A program made the position numbers and the translations under genes. Below are positions 1-8,109 of a stretch of 64,000 bases of DNA, one piece after another. This stretch comes from G965218495 sp965262785. GTDB lineage: Bacteria > Bacteroidota > Rhodothermia > Rhodothermales > Bin80. Each line of letters opens with the position of its first letter. Position 1 is the stretch's first letter. The stretch lies in the NCBI GenBank assembly GCA_965262785.1, contig OZ253559.1, positions 1,488,001 through 1,552,000 on the forward strand, in the 5' to 3' direction. Below the pieces are notes generated by a model, which was not told where the DNA came from, made no database searches, and saw nothing but the letters and a program-made list of their open reading frames with translations.

Positions 1-178
1 CGCCTGACCACCCAACGGGTGAATGATTAGATCCTGTTCGGCAGGCTTCGATCCACCTGCGGGGCCATACGCGCAACCAATGGCATCTGAAGCCTGTCGG
101 CGAGTGTAGTGGTAATATTCGGCGAGCATCACTCCTTGAGCCTCCTATGCTGCACCAATATCTGTCAGGACCAATGCG

Positions 179-853
179 CTACAATGTGACGAAGCGCTCC
201 AGACGTGCAAGTTCGTTGTCGTCGACGTACTTGCCTATTTCGCGCCGAAACTGCGCCATGTCAGTATAGGGGCGGTACTCCTTGAATTCGCGCAACATGC
301 GGTTTCCGACACCGGGGATGGCGAGGATTTCCTCGTCGGACGCGCTATTCAAGTTGACCGGAACAAACACGTACTGCTCCAGGCGTGCGACCTCTTCGTC
401 GTCAACGTACTTGCCTATTTCGCGCCGGAACTGCTCAATGGCGATGTACGGGCGATACTCTTCAAACTCGTGCGCCATGCGCTCGCCCACGCCCGGGACG
501 AGCAGGATCTCCGCTCTTGAGGCCGTGTTTAGGTTGATAGGGATGGTGACGATGGTAAACAACTCACGGGTCGCTTCATCACCCAAAGTCGGCACCAAGG
601 CCTCGTGCAAGGCGGCGAGCGTCAACAGCGGCCGTGCAGCAACAATCGCAGAGGCCGCCGCCGCCTTGTCAATAACTGCTTCGAGATCCTCGCGCGTAGC
701 GAGATTCGCATTCAGCATGGGCGGAGATTCGGGCGCCGCTTCCGATGTGGCCTGCGGCTCGGCTGCCTCTGTAGACGGGGGCTCCTCCGGTGATCCAGCG
801 CATGCGGCGAGCAGGGCTACGAAAACAACGGCGGACAGTGTTCTAAGTATCAT
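179..853 (-). CDS. Lipoprotein with duplicated ComEA-like helix-hairpin-helix domains
   Basis: The 224-residue product begins with a signal peptide ending in a lipobox (LLAAC, Cys18), so it should be a lipid-anchored envelope protein. A Pro/Glu/Ala-rich linker follows. Then come two tandem copies of a unit of about 58 residues, each reading NLN(T/S)AS..EIL.(I/V)PGVG.RM and ending in FRREIGKYVDD. The PGVG hairpin is the helix-hairpin-helix signature seen in ComEA-type proteins. A weaker half-unit (NLATREDLEAV) precedes them. HhH domains usually bind DNA non-specifically, but the role here is unknown. It is the last gene of the sigma factor/MacAB operon, and its ATG overlaps the upstream stop by 4 bases, which points to coupled translation. 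Confidence 0.8.
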   Translation of the reverse strand: MILRTLSAVVFVALLAACAGSPEEPPSTEAAEPQATSEAAPESPPMLNANLATREDLEAVIDKAAAASAIVAARPLLTLAALHEALVPTLGDEATRELFTIVTIPINLNTASRAEILLVPGVGERMAHEFEEYRPYIAIEQFRREIGKYVDDEEVARLEQYVFVPVNLNSASDEEILAIPGVGNRMLREFKEYRPYTDMAQFRREIGKYVDDNELARLERFVTL

Positions 854-1269
854 GAGTCGCTTTTGGACTTGTGAAGAATATGGTAGATCAGGCCCAATAG
901 CCCGGTATAGATCATCATGGCTGGTGCCAGTGTCGGCGTCGCTCCGCGAAGAGCCTCCCAGAACAGGGGCAACTCCTTCATCGTGGGGTGCATTTCCATC
1001 TCAAACGCCACGTTCCCCCGGAAATGGAGTGCCAAGCCCGCCAGTCCCACAAGCGCAAATGCCACCATGGTACCCGCAAAGACGCGGACACTGGCGGGAG
1101 ACCGTCGTGCTACGCGCCAGGCTATCGCAGGTAGGGCAACAGCCACCATCGCTAAGGGTAGCCACTGGATGGTGGACTCATAGTGGCCCAAAAGCAGAAG
1201 TTCCACACCCGTTCCGACCACGGCTAGAACCAGGACCAGCAGTAACAGGCGCCGGGCTAGAGTGAGCAT
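850..1269 (-). CDS. Small multi-spanning membrane protein
   Basis: A 139-residue hydrophobic protein of unknown function with about four predicted membrane segments, around residues 5-27, 36-52, 62-83 and 113-132. There is a short polar stretch (HFRGNVAFEMEMHP) before the last segment. I recognise no family. It sits 24 bases after the MacB-like permease gene and overlaps the lipoprotein gene by 4 bases, so it belongs to the same transcription unit. A role in the envelope is the only reasonable inference. Confidence 0.7.
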   Translation of the reverse strand: MLTLARRLLLLVLVLAVVGTGVELLLLGHYESTIQWLPLAMVAVALPAIAWRVARRSPASVRVFAGTMVAFALVGLAGLALHFRGNVAFEMEMHPTMKELPLFWEALRGATPTLAPAMMIYTGLLGLIYHILHKSKSDS

Positions 1270-1293
1270 CCATCGTTGGAGACAGGGAGCGGG

Positions 1294-2511
1294 CTATTCG
1301 TAGCGCAGCGCATCGATAGGGTTGAGCGCAGCTGCCTTTCTGGCCGGGTAAAACCCGAAGAAGATTCCCACGCCGGCCGAGAATATCAGTGCAATGGCCA
1401 CAGTTTCCGGGGAAATACTCGTGCTCCAGCCTGTGAACCGGCCAACCAGTGAGGCGCTGCCGAACCCGATTGCAACCCCCAGCATGCCACCAAGCATGCT
1501 CATCACGATGCTTTCCACCAAGAACTGCGTCAGCACATCACGTCCGCGTGCGCCAATTGCCATTCGGATGCCTATTTCGCGTGTTCGCTCGGTCACCGAA
1601 ACTAGCATGATATTCATTATGCCGATGCCACCTACGAGCAGCGAAATAGACGCGATGGCGGCCAAGAGCATCGTCATCACCTCCGTAGTGCCTTGGGCAG
1701 CATCTGCGAGATCGTTCTGGTTGCGCACGGTAAAGTCATTGTCTTCCCATTCCGAAAGGTTGTGCGACTCCCGCATGATGGCGGTAATCTCCTCTTGGGC
1801 ACGCGGGATATCGCGGGGCGAAGGAGTGCTCGCCATGATCTGAAATATGCGGCTCCAGCCGCTCAGCCGGGTTTGTACGGAGGTGTAGGGCGCCAGGATC
1901 ACGTCGTCCTGGTCATTGCCGTCCGGGGTTTGCCCCTTCGGTTCTAACACACCCACGATCTCTACCGGCACGCGGCCTACCTGAATGCGCCGGCCGACCG
2001 GATCTTCTTCGGGGAAAAGACGCTCGGCGACCGTGTGGCCGAGCACTACTACGCGCCGCTGCGACCGCACCTCGCTCTGATCAAAGAACCGGCCATATTT
2101 CAGGTCCCAACTCCGAGTTACCATATAGTCCGGGGATACACCGTTGATGGATGTGCGCCAGTTGCCGCTTCCGCCAATGACCTGGGTGCGTGTCCAAACC
2201 ACGGGTGAGACGGCATTTACGAATAGGCTTTCCCGTCGGATCTTATCCGCATCGGCGACGGTGAGGCGGTTATAAGACTGTGCGCCTCTGCTGACGCCGC
2301 CCGAGGAGCTGGCGCCCGGCGTTATCACGATGAGGTTCGTACCCAGGTCGTCGATCTGGCTCTGAATCTGAGACTGCGCTCCCTGGCCAATGGCCACCAT
2401 AACAATTACGGCCCCTACGCCGATGACGATGCCGAGCATCGTTAGGAGCGTACGCATCTTGTTTTTGAGGATGCTCTGCGAGGCGACCTTGATTAGTGTT
2501 GATCCTTTCAT
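1294..2511 (-). CDS. MacB-type ABC transporter permease (FtsX family)
   Basis: The 405-residue membrane subunit has the MacB/LolC/FtsX layout: a first membrane helix around residues 20-43, a large periplasmic domain (about 44-275, MacB_PCD type), and three C-terminal helices starting near the conserved LLVGGIGIMNIMLVSV and TREIGIRMAIGARG motifs. It is a permease without a fused ATPase; E. coli MacB carries both in one chain. The ATPase is the gene immediately upstream, overlapping by 4 bases. With the MacA-like adaptor it should form a tripartite exporter using mechanotransmission. The substrate cannot be read from sequence. Confidence 0.93.
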   Translation of the reverse strand: MKGSTLIKVASQSILKNKMRTLLTMLGIVIGVGAVIVMVAIGQGAQSQIQSQIDDLGTNLIVITPGASSSGGVSRGAQSYNRLTVADADKIRRESLFVNAVSPVVWTRTQVIGGSGNWRTSINGVSPDYMVTRSWDLKYGRFFDQSEVRSQRRVVVLGHTVAERLFPEEDPVGRRIQVGRVPVEIVGVLEPKGQTPDGNDQDDVILAPYTSVQTRLSGWSRIFQIMASTPSPRDIPRAQEEITAIMRESHNLSEWEDNDFTVRNQNDLADAAQGTTEVMTMLLAAIASISLLVGGIGIMNIMLVSVTERTREIGIRMAIGARGRDVLTQFLVESIVMSMLGGMLGVAIGFGSASLVGRFTGWSTSISPETVAIALIFSAGVGIFFGFYPARKAAALNPIDALRYE

Positions 2512-3269
2512 AGCTGCGGCTCGGGTTCCGGATCCGAAAGCTTGGTGAGTTCGTGTGCGGCATCGCGCCGGCTCGCCACGAGTTCGTTGCGAATGACGAG
2601 GCCGTCACGCAGTTCAATAACGCGATGCGCACAGGCGGCGATATCGCGTTCGTGGGTTACCACGAGGATGGTGATTCCCTGCGCATTGAGCGCCTGAAAG
2701 AGTCCCAGTACCTCAATGGATGTCCGGCTATCCAGATTGCCGGTTGGCTCGTCCGCAAGGACGATGGCGGGGGAAGACACGAGCGCCCGGGCAATGGCCA
2801 CACGCTGCTGTTGCCCGCCGGAAAGCTCATTAGGCTCATGGTCCATACGATCACCAAGCCCCACACGTTCGAGCGCCTGGCGTGCCAAAGCACGTGCCTT
2901 GATTTTGCGCCCGGTACGGTCGTAAAGCAGTGGCAGCTCAACGTTTTCCAGGGCCGTGGTGCGGGCCAGTAGATTAAAGCCCTGAAATACGAATCCGATT
3001 TTCTGATTGCGAATGTCGGCGAGCTGATTCTTGGACATTTTCTCTACCTGGGCTCCGTCCAGGTAGTACGTTCCGGCCGTTGGGTAATCCAGGCACCCGA
3101 TAATATTCATCAAGGTGGACTTCCCGGAGCCTGAAGCCCCAATGATCGCAATCATCTCCCCGCGGTGCACGGTAAGGTCAATGCCACGTAGCGCATGTAC
3201 CTTGGTTTTGCCCATGCTGTACACTTTGCATACGCCTTGCGTACGCATTACCACTTCACTTGCCATCAT
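2508..3269 (-). CDS. MacB/LolD-type ABC transporter ATPase
   Basis: A 253-residue nucleotide-binding subunit. Walker A GASGSGKST is at residues 44-52, the signature LSGGQQQRVAIARAL near 149-163, and Walker B IVLADEPTGNLD directly after it. The NLDS stretch and D-loop are typical of the MacB/LolD subgroup. The C-terminal 30 residues extend beyond the ABC core. It lies 7 bases after the adaptor gene and its stop overlaps the start of the permease gene, so the three are expressed together. Confidence 0.95.
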   Translation of the reverse strand: MMASEVVMRTQGVCKVYSMGKTKVHALRGIDLTVHRGEMIAIIGASGSGKSTLMNIIGCLDYPTAGTYYLDGAQVEKMSKNQLADIRNQKIGFVFQGFNLLARTTALENVELPLLYDRTGRKIKARALARQALERVGLGDRMDHEPNELSGGQQQRVAIARALVSSPAIVLADEPTGNLDSRTSIEVLGLFQALNAQGITILVVTHERDIAACAHRVIELRDGLVIRNELVASRRDAAHELTKLSDPEPEPQL

Positions 3270-3276
3270 GGTAGGA

Positions 3277-4569
3277 TTAAAAGCCGCCGGGTCGCCTGCG
3301 GCTACGATTCTGCTGGAATGGATTCAAAGACCGTCCGCTTTCCTGCACTTGGGTGACGCTGGCGATGATCTCCATCCCCGGCTCTAGTCGCCGCGAAACG
3401 ATTTCCGTCATCGTACCGTCCGAAATGCCGGTGCGGACAGGCGCCATGGAAAGTGCGCCCACGTCATCGAGGTACCATAGCATGGCAAAGTCGCTAGCAC
3501 CCCCGCCAAATCCGCCCGTTCCACCGCCCTGGCCGACGAATCCACTGGAGCCTCCACCTGACCTGCCTAAATTGGAACCGTCACCCCGCACTTGTGCGGA
3601 ATCACCTCGTGCTTGTCGTCGCTCTTCCATCTGACTGCGCAGTTCCGCCATCATGGATTCGGTGGGGCGAAACCTCAATGCCGAATTGGGGATCTTCAGC
3701 ACATTGTCGGCAGTCTCGATAAGGAAGTCGACCATGGCGGTCATGCCCGGCAGCAGTCGGCCGTCAGGGTTGTCTACATCAATCGATACCGTATAGTTGA
3801 CCACGTTCTCCAGCGTGGTCGATTGGAGCCTTACCTGATGAACTACGCCCATGAAACTCTCTTCGGGGTAGGCTTGTACAGTGAAGCGTGCTGCCTGTCC
3901 TTGCTTTATTAGGCCGATGTCACTTTCGTCCACAGCAGCCAGAATTTCCATGCTGGAAAGGTCCTGGCCGATGAGAAACAGCTGCGGAGCAGAAAAGCTG
4001 GCTGCAACCGTCTGTCCCACATCTACGTTGCGCTCGATGACAGTCCCGGAAACGGGCGCATAGATCGTGGCATAATCCATATTCAGCTCAGCGCGCTCCA
4101 GGCTGATCCGAGCGGATTTAGTAGAGGCAACGGCAATATCCAGGTTGTACTGGGCCTGGTTAAATTCAACTTCTGTTACGACCTTCTTCTCGAACAGCGA
4201 CTGCAGACGTGTGAATTCGCGCTCGGCCTGCCGATCCTGGGCCTCGTTGCGCTCAAGGTTGGCCTGCGCGTCGCGCACGGCGCTGGTCAGGAGCGTCGTA
4301 TCAATGCGGGCGACAACCTGACCGCGCTCTACATTGTCGTTGAAGTCCACGTAGATTGCCGAGATAATACCGGATACCTGCGTACCTACCTGCACGGTAG
4401 TTATTGGATTCAGCGCACCAGTACTTGCAACGACCGACTCAAGGTCGCCTTGCTCCAGAGTGACAAACCGGTACGGACTCTCGACTGCTTCAGGGCCCCG
4501 AGTGAAGTACCAGAAAGCGGTACAGCCGAGCGCGGCAATGACCAGAATGAACGGCACTATCTTCTTCAT
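3277..4569 (-). CDS. MacA-type periplasmic adaptor (RND/HlyD membrane fusion protein)
   Basis: A 430-residue protein with an N-terminal membrane anchor (residues 4-21), a split biotinyl-lipoyl domain (TVQVGTQVSG...GTVIERNVDVGQTV), an alpha-hairpin rich in Gln/Glu/Arg between the halves (about 95-155), then beta-barrel and membrane-proximal domains. An unusual Gly-rich insert (about 335-365, with several GG and GGG runs) lies in the C-terminal domain. As the adaptor it would link the MacB-like pair to an outer-membrane TolC-type channel. No such channel gene is present in this operon. Confidence 0.93.
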   Translation of the reverse strand: MKKIVPFILVIAALGCTAFWYFTRGPEAVESPYRFVTLEQGDLESVVASTGALNPITTVQVGTQVSGIISAIYVDFNDNVERGQVVARIDTTLLTSAVRDAQANLERNEAQDRQAEREFTRLQSLFEKKVVTEVEFNQAQYNLDIAVASTKSARISLERAELNMDYATIYAPVSGTVIERNVDVGQTVAASFSAPQLFLIGQDLSSMEILAAVDESDIGLIKQGQAARFTVQAYPEESFMGVVHQVRLQSTTLENVVNYTVSIDVDNPDGRLLPGMTAMVDFLIETADNVLKIPNSALRFRPTESMMAELRSQMEERRQARGDSAQVRGDGSNLGRSGGGSSGFVGQGGGTGGFGGGASDFAMLWYLDDVGALSMAPVRTGISDGTMTEIVSRRLEPGMEIIASVTQVQESGRSLNPFQQNRSRRRPGGF

Positions 4570-4602
4570 GGGTAGTATCGGGTCCTCATTGGGTGATTGT
4601 AG

Positions 4603-5016
4603 TTATCGATTGCGTCGGTCGCTGCGTTTACCGTCCTGCCTGCTGCTGCGATGCTGATTTCCCCGTTCGCGATTAACCCAGTTGTCCAATTCTGCTTGTT
4701 GCTCTGACGTAAGCACAGTTTTGAGATTGGCAACCATGCTGTCACGCTGGACTTGAAACATCTCGCCACAGGTCCTGCGGGCGTCGCGAAAGCGGTCCTC
4801 CGAATCCTCAACAACGGCCCGAATCTGGTTGCGTTGGGCCTCATGTTCCACCTGAATCACACTTTCGACAATCCGCATCATGCCGCCTATTTCTCGCGCC
4901 TGACGTAGTTGGGCTACGCGGCGGTTTTGCAAAACGCTGATTCCAGATGCTCCCAAGAGCACGCCCAACACTAGGGTGGCAACCAGGAGCAGCAACGATT
5001 TACGGCGTGCATTCAT
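4603..5016 (-). CDS. CpxP/Spy-like membrane-anchored periplasmic protein
   Basis: A 137-residue protein with an N-terminal signal anchor (about 7-27) and a long, highly charged helical domain. That domain carries an LTSEQQAEL motif, like the LTxxQ motif of the CpxP/Spy/zinc-resistance chaperone group, and ends in an Arg/Lys-rich tail. It overlaps the anti-sigma-like gene by 4 bases and precedes macA. Its place between a sigma/anti-sigma pair and an exporter suggests an envelope stress sensor or chaperone. That assignment rests on the motif and context rather than clear homology. Confidence 0.65.
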   Translation of the reverse strand: MNARRKSLLLLVATLVLGVLLGASGISVLQNRRVAQLRQAREIGGMMRIVESVIQVEHEAQRNQIRAVVEDSEDRFRDARRTCGEMFQVQRDSMVANLKTVLTSEQQAELDNWVNRERGNQHRSSRQDGKRSDRRNR

Positions 5017-5447
5017 GGATTTGCAGGAAACACGGTCTCCAAGTCGGCAGCAAATGCTTCGGTCAAGGTGACCGGTTGAAGGCCTAGCATGACCTCTGTA
5101 GTTGTTGGTGTGGCGGTGTAGGTGCTCCGAAACGTGATGTTGTATGCAGCCAGAGACACAATAAGCAGCAGGGCTGCCACCACAACCGGGCGGAAGACGC
5201 GTAGCAACGAGCCGTAGAGAATTTGTTCGCGGTGCGCACCACTTCTGATCCGACGCACCACGCGCTCAGCCAGAAAGGGGTGCGCCGTTTGGCCAGCCGA
5301 ACTCTCTTGCAGGAGGGAACGCATGTGCTCAAGGGCCGCAAGCTCAGCGCGCAGCGCTGGAGACTGTGCCACCGCCTTTCGGGCAGCGGTGTCGCCTGAA
5401 AGGGCTGCATCCAATAGTCGAAAGGAGGATCGCTCACGCATCGTCAT
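5013..5447 (-). CDS. Putative membrane anti-sigma factor
   Basis: A 144-residue protein with a cytosolic N-terminal region of about 85 residues, one membrane helix (about 86-106, VVVAALLLIVSLAAY) and a short periplasmic tail. Size and topology match anti-sigma factors encoded next to ECF sigma genes. I see no HxxxCxxC zinc motif, so it is not a classic ZAS-type. The start at 5447 overlaps the sigma gene by 14 bases; a second in-frame ATG two codons later would give 8 bases. Such overlap usually ensures stoichiometric translation of sigma and anti-sigma. Confidence 0.7.
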   Translation of the reverse strand: MTMRERSSFRLLDAALSGDTAARKAVAQSPALRAELAALEHMRSLLQESSAGQTAHPFLAERVVRRIRSGAHREQILYGSLLRVFRPVVVAALLLIVSLAAYNITFRSTYTATPTTTEVMLGLQPVTLTEAFAADLETVFPANP

Positions 5448-6000
5448 TCCTCAGATGTTGCAGCGCTGTGCGCAGCACTTTCGAGGCACGGCTCAGCCGC
5501 GAAAGTACGGTTCCGGCCGGTATTTCCAGGATATGTGCGGTTTCACGTGTGCTGTAGCCCTCAATGAGGCGCAAAACCACGACTGACCGGTGATGCGGCC
5601 TCAGTGATTGAATTGCCTGTTGAACAAACGCCGCGCGGTCAAAGTCCGCGACTGTAGGCTGCGCGCGCTGCTGCGCAGCTAATGCAGCGGGGCTTTCCAT
5701 GCTGGTAAAGAACAACTGGGTCCGCTTGCGACGACGTATTGCATCCAGCGAGCGGTTGATGGCGATGCGCTTGAGGTAGGTGCGTGGCGCGGCGTCTCCG
5801 CGAAAGCGGTGAAGCGTACTAAAGAACCGGATGAACACTTCCTGCACTATGTCGTCAACCTCAACGTTCTTGCCCAACATTGCTGAAACGGTCCGGGTGA
5901 TGGCATCTTGGTTGCGCTCAACAAGCCTTGTGAAGGCGTCCATATCCCCATTGCGGGCAAGGAAAACAAGCTCTTCATCGCTCAGTGGCGGGGCGTTCAC
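5434..6000 (-). CDS. ECF-subfamily RNA polymerase sigma factor
   Basis: A 188-residue protein with only the sigma-2 and sigma-4 regions. Region 2 carries VDDIVQEVFIRFF and the promoter-melting segment TYLKRIAINRSLD. Region 4 carries an HTH near residues 145-180 (GYSTRETAHILEIPAGTVLSRLSRA). It is the first gene of the eight-gene minus-strand operon, so it probably controls the exporter and envelope genes behind it, and itself. The 283-base gap upstream (6001-6283) should hold the promoter; I could not identify boxes with confidence. Confidence 0.93.
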   Translation of the reverse strand: MNAPPLSDEELVFLARNGDMDAFTRLVERNQDAITRTVSAMLGKNVEVDDIVQEVFIRFFSTLHRFRGDAAPRTYLKRIAINRSLDAIRRRKRTQLFFTSMESPAALAAQQRAQPTVADFDRAAFVQQAIQSLRPHHRSVVVLRLIEGYSTRETAHILEIPAGTVLSRLSRASKVLRTALQHLRNDDA

Positions 6001-6283
6001 GTAGCAACGAGATGCGCAGTCACCGCTGCACGATCACCGCGCGGCAGTACTAACCGTGATCAAGGTCGTGTAGATGCTGCCATCTTCATGCCCATCATCT
6101 GCTGATGCGGGCGGTCTCCACCAGTTGGAGGGCCACTTATCCAACAGCTCTTTGTGGGCACGACACTACGCTCTGCACACAAAGTTGGCAACGTGATGGC
6201 AAAACCAGTGCCATGGTACGACCAACACGATTGCGCGTTCGCAGGTATCACGGGTACAAAATGGTGATCTAAAGGTCCTGCCT

Positions 6284-6700
6284 TCAGCGTCGCGGCCCTC
6301 GTTGGCGACTGGCGCGCTGCATTTTGAGAAATTCCGCGTACTTCTCCATCTGCTCCGCGGACAGGAGCTCGGTGAGGGCCTTGTTGGTTTCCACGTCGAT
6401 TGCGCCAATCACCTGGCGCATGTTCCCAAAATCTTCACGATTGCTGCGGCTGGCGCGCATTTTCGTTCTCAGATCCATGACCTTCTTACTGCGGATCATG
6501 AGCACTTCGCGCACTTTGTCGGCGATCTCGCCCTCCAGCCCCAGGTGAACTATGATGGTGTCGGTTTCGGCGTCCATCCGCGCTTGAGCGGCTGCGGGAT
6601 CGACCAGCTGCCTGTTCTGTGCGTGTACCGCAGTCACGCACATGATGCAAAGGGCCATCGCCAAGACGGCCAACAGGGGTTTCCTGCTAGTAGCGAGCAT
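6284..6700 (-). CDS. Secreted CpxP/Spy-like helical protein
   Basis: A 138-residue protein with a Sec signal peptide (cleavage likely after AVHA, about residue 27) and an all-helical charged body. An LSAEQMEKYAEFL segment resembles the LTxxQ motif of CpxP/Spy-like proteins. It ends in an Arg-rich tail (QRGPRR). It lies upstream of, and in the same direction as, the sigma factor operon, which contains a second protein of this type. Linked regulation is plausible but not shown. Confidence 0.65.
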   Translation of the reverse strand: MLATSRKPLLAVLAMALCIMCVTAVHAQNRQLVDPAAAQARMDAETDTIIVHLGLEGEIADKVREVLMIRSKKVMDLRTKMRASRSNREDFGNMRQVIGAIDVETNKALTELLSAEQMEKYAEFLKMQRASRQRGPRR

Positions 6701-6847
6701 AGTACTTCCGGTGGTTAGTTCGAATGGATTAGACGCCGCTCGGCGGCGAATTATTCCACGGCCGCAGGATCATTTCAGTGGAGCGTAGCCGCTTATCTGC
6801 TCCTGTTGTAAGTTTCAGGCCTATATAGTGCGTAACCACCGACTTGT

Positions 6848-8041
6848 ATGGCATACAAAGGAACCATCGGAATCTTGACGGGCGGCGGCGATGTACCGGG
6901 CCTTAATCCCGCGATACGCGCGGTCACCGTCCGGGCAATGCGGGAAGGGTACCGTGTTGTAGGAATTCGCCGGGGCTGGGCTGGGCTCGTAGACTTGATC
7001 CCGGATAGCGAAGCGGACAACTCCAGCAACTTTCAGGAGCTTTCCGAGGACATCGTTAATCCGGCGGCACGCACGGGCGGGACGTTTCTTCATAGCTCAC
7101 GAACGCGTCCCAGTCACTTGCCAGCCGCTAACGTCCCGGTCCACTTGCGGGATTCGTACACGGGAGAAGTAAACGATGTAACTGCCGCTGTGCTGGACAA
7201 CATCGAATATCTCGGGCTGGACTACCTGATTCCTATCGGTGGCGATGACACGCTCAGCTACGGTTATCGCCTGCACAAGGAGGGCGTAAAGGTGGTGGCG
7301 ATCCCGAAAACGATGGACAATGACGTGCCTGGAACGGATTATTGCATCGGATTTGGGACCTGTGTGACGCGAACGATTGAGCTTGCGCATACGCTTCGCA
7401 CATCCGCGGGCTCGCACGAGCGGTTTCTGGTCATTGAAGTCTTCGGCCGGTACGCCGGCTATTCCGCGTTGCTTCCGACGATGGCGGGCGCTGCCGACCG
7501 GTGCGTCATTCCCGAGGTGGACTTTGACATTGAGCAGCTGACTGAGCTTCTGGTCTACGACCGCAACAGGCGCGGCAGCAAGTACTCGGTTGTGCTAGTC
7601 TCTGAAGGTGCCAAGATCAAGGGAGACGACTCCATGTCCTTCTTGGGGACGGAGAAGGATCAGTATGGCCATGCCAAGCTGGGCGGAATCGGGAATCGGG
7701 TTGGCGCCGAGCTTAAGCGGCTTTCGCCCAAATACAACCAGGGCAAGCGAATTAACGTCGTTAACCAGCGTCTCGGCTACCTGGTGCGGTGCGGAGCTCC
7801 CGACGCGCTGGACTGCATCGTTCCTATGGCGTTCGGCAATTTGGCGTTAGATCTTGTTCTGGAAGGCACTTCCGGGCAGCTGGTGAACATCCACGACGGC
7901 ATCTATGGCAGTACGTCTTTGGAGTGCATCAATGCACCGCATAAAGTCGTGGATGTCGATCGATTCTACCATGCAGAGCGATTGCGCCCCAGCTACCTTT
8001 CATTTGACAACGTTCCGCTCTTTGTGATTACGGCGGACTAG
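6848..8041 (+). CDS. 6-phosphofructokinase, pyrophosphate-dependent type
   Basis: A 397-residue PFK-family enzyme that phosphorylates fructose 6-phosphate in glycolysis. The glycine-rich start (TGGGDVPGLN, 11-20), GGDDT (131-135) and PKTMDND (153-159) are all present. In E. coli ATP-PFK the two key positions are Gly104 and Gly124. Here they are Asp134 and Lys154, the pair that marks pyrophosphate-using enzymes. The reaction would then be reversible and serve gluconeogenesis too. It is transcribed away from the CpxP-like gene across a 147-base gap. Confidence 0.92.
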   Translation: MAYKGTIGILTGGGDVPGLNPAIRAVTVRAMREGYRVVGIRRGWAGLVDLIPDSEADNSSNFQELSEDIVNPAARTGGTFLHSSRTRPSHLPAANVPVHLRDSYTGEVNDVTAAVLDNIEYLGLDYLIPIGGDDTLSYGYRLHKEGVKVVAIPKTMDNDVPGTDYCIGFGTCVTRTIELAHTLRTSAGSHERFLVIEVFGRYAGYSALLPTMAGAADRCVIPEVDFDIEQLTELLVYDRNRRGSKYSVVLVSEGAKIKGDDSMSFLGTEKDQYGHAKLGGIGNRVGAELKRLSPKYNQGKRINVVNQRLGYLVRCGAPDALDCIVPMAFGNLALDLVLEGTSGQLVNIHDGIYGSTSLECINAPHKVVDVDRFYHAERLRPSYLSFDNVPLFVITAD

Positions 8042-8109
8042 CGGGGCATTGTTTGGGTAGCGCGCGTGTCTTTAGGGTATTCCGGTACAGGAGCATGTAA
8101 CGGAGACCT

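Noticed and set aside
31..60. tRNA-like arm with TTCGATCC near the start of the window
   Set aside because: The stem GCAGG/CCTGC encloses ten bases instead of seven, and no acceptor, D or anticodon arms can be placed around it.
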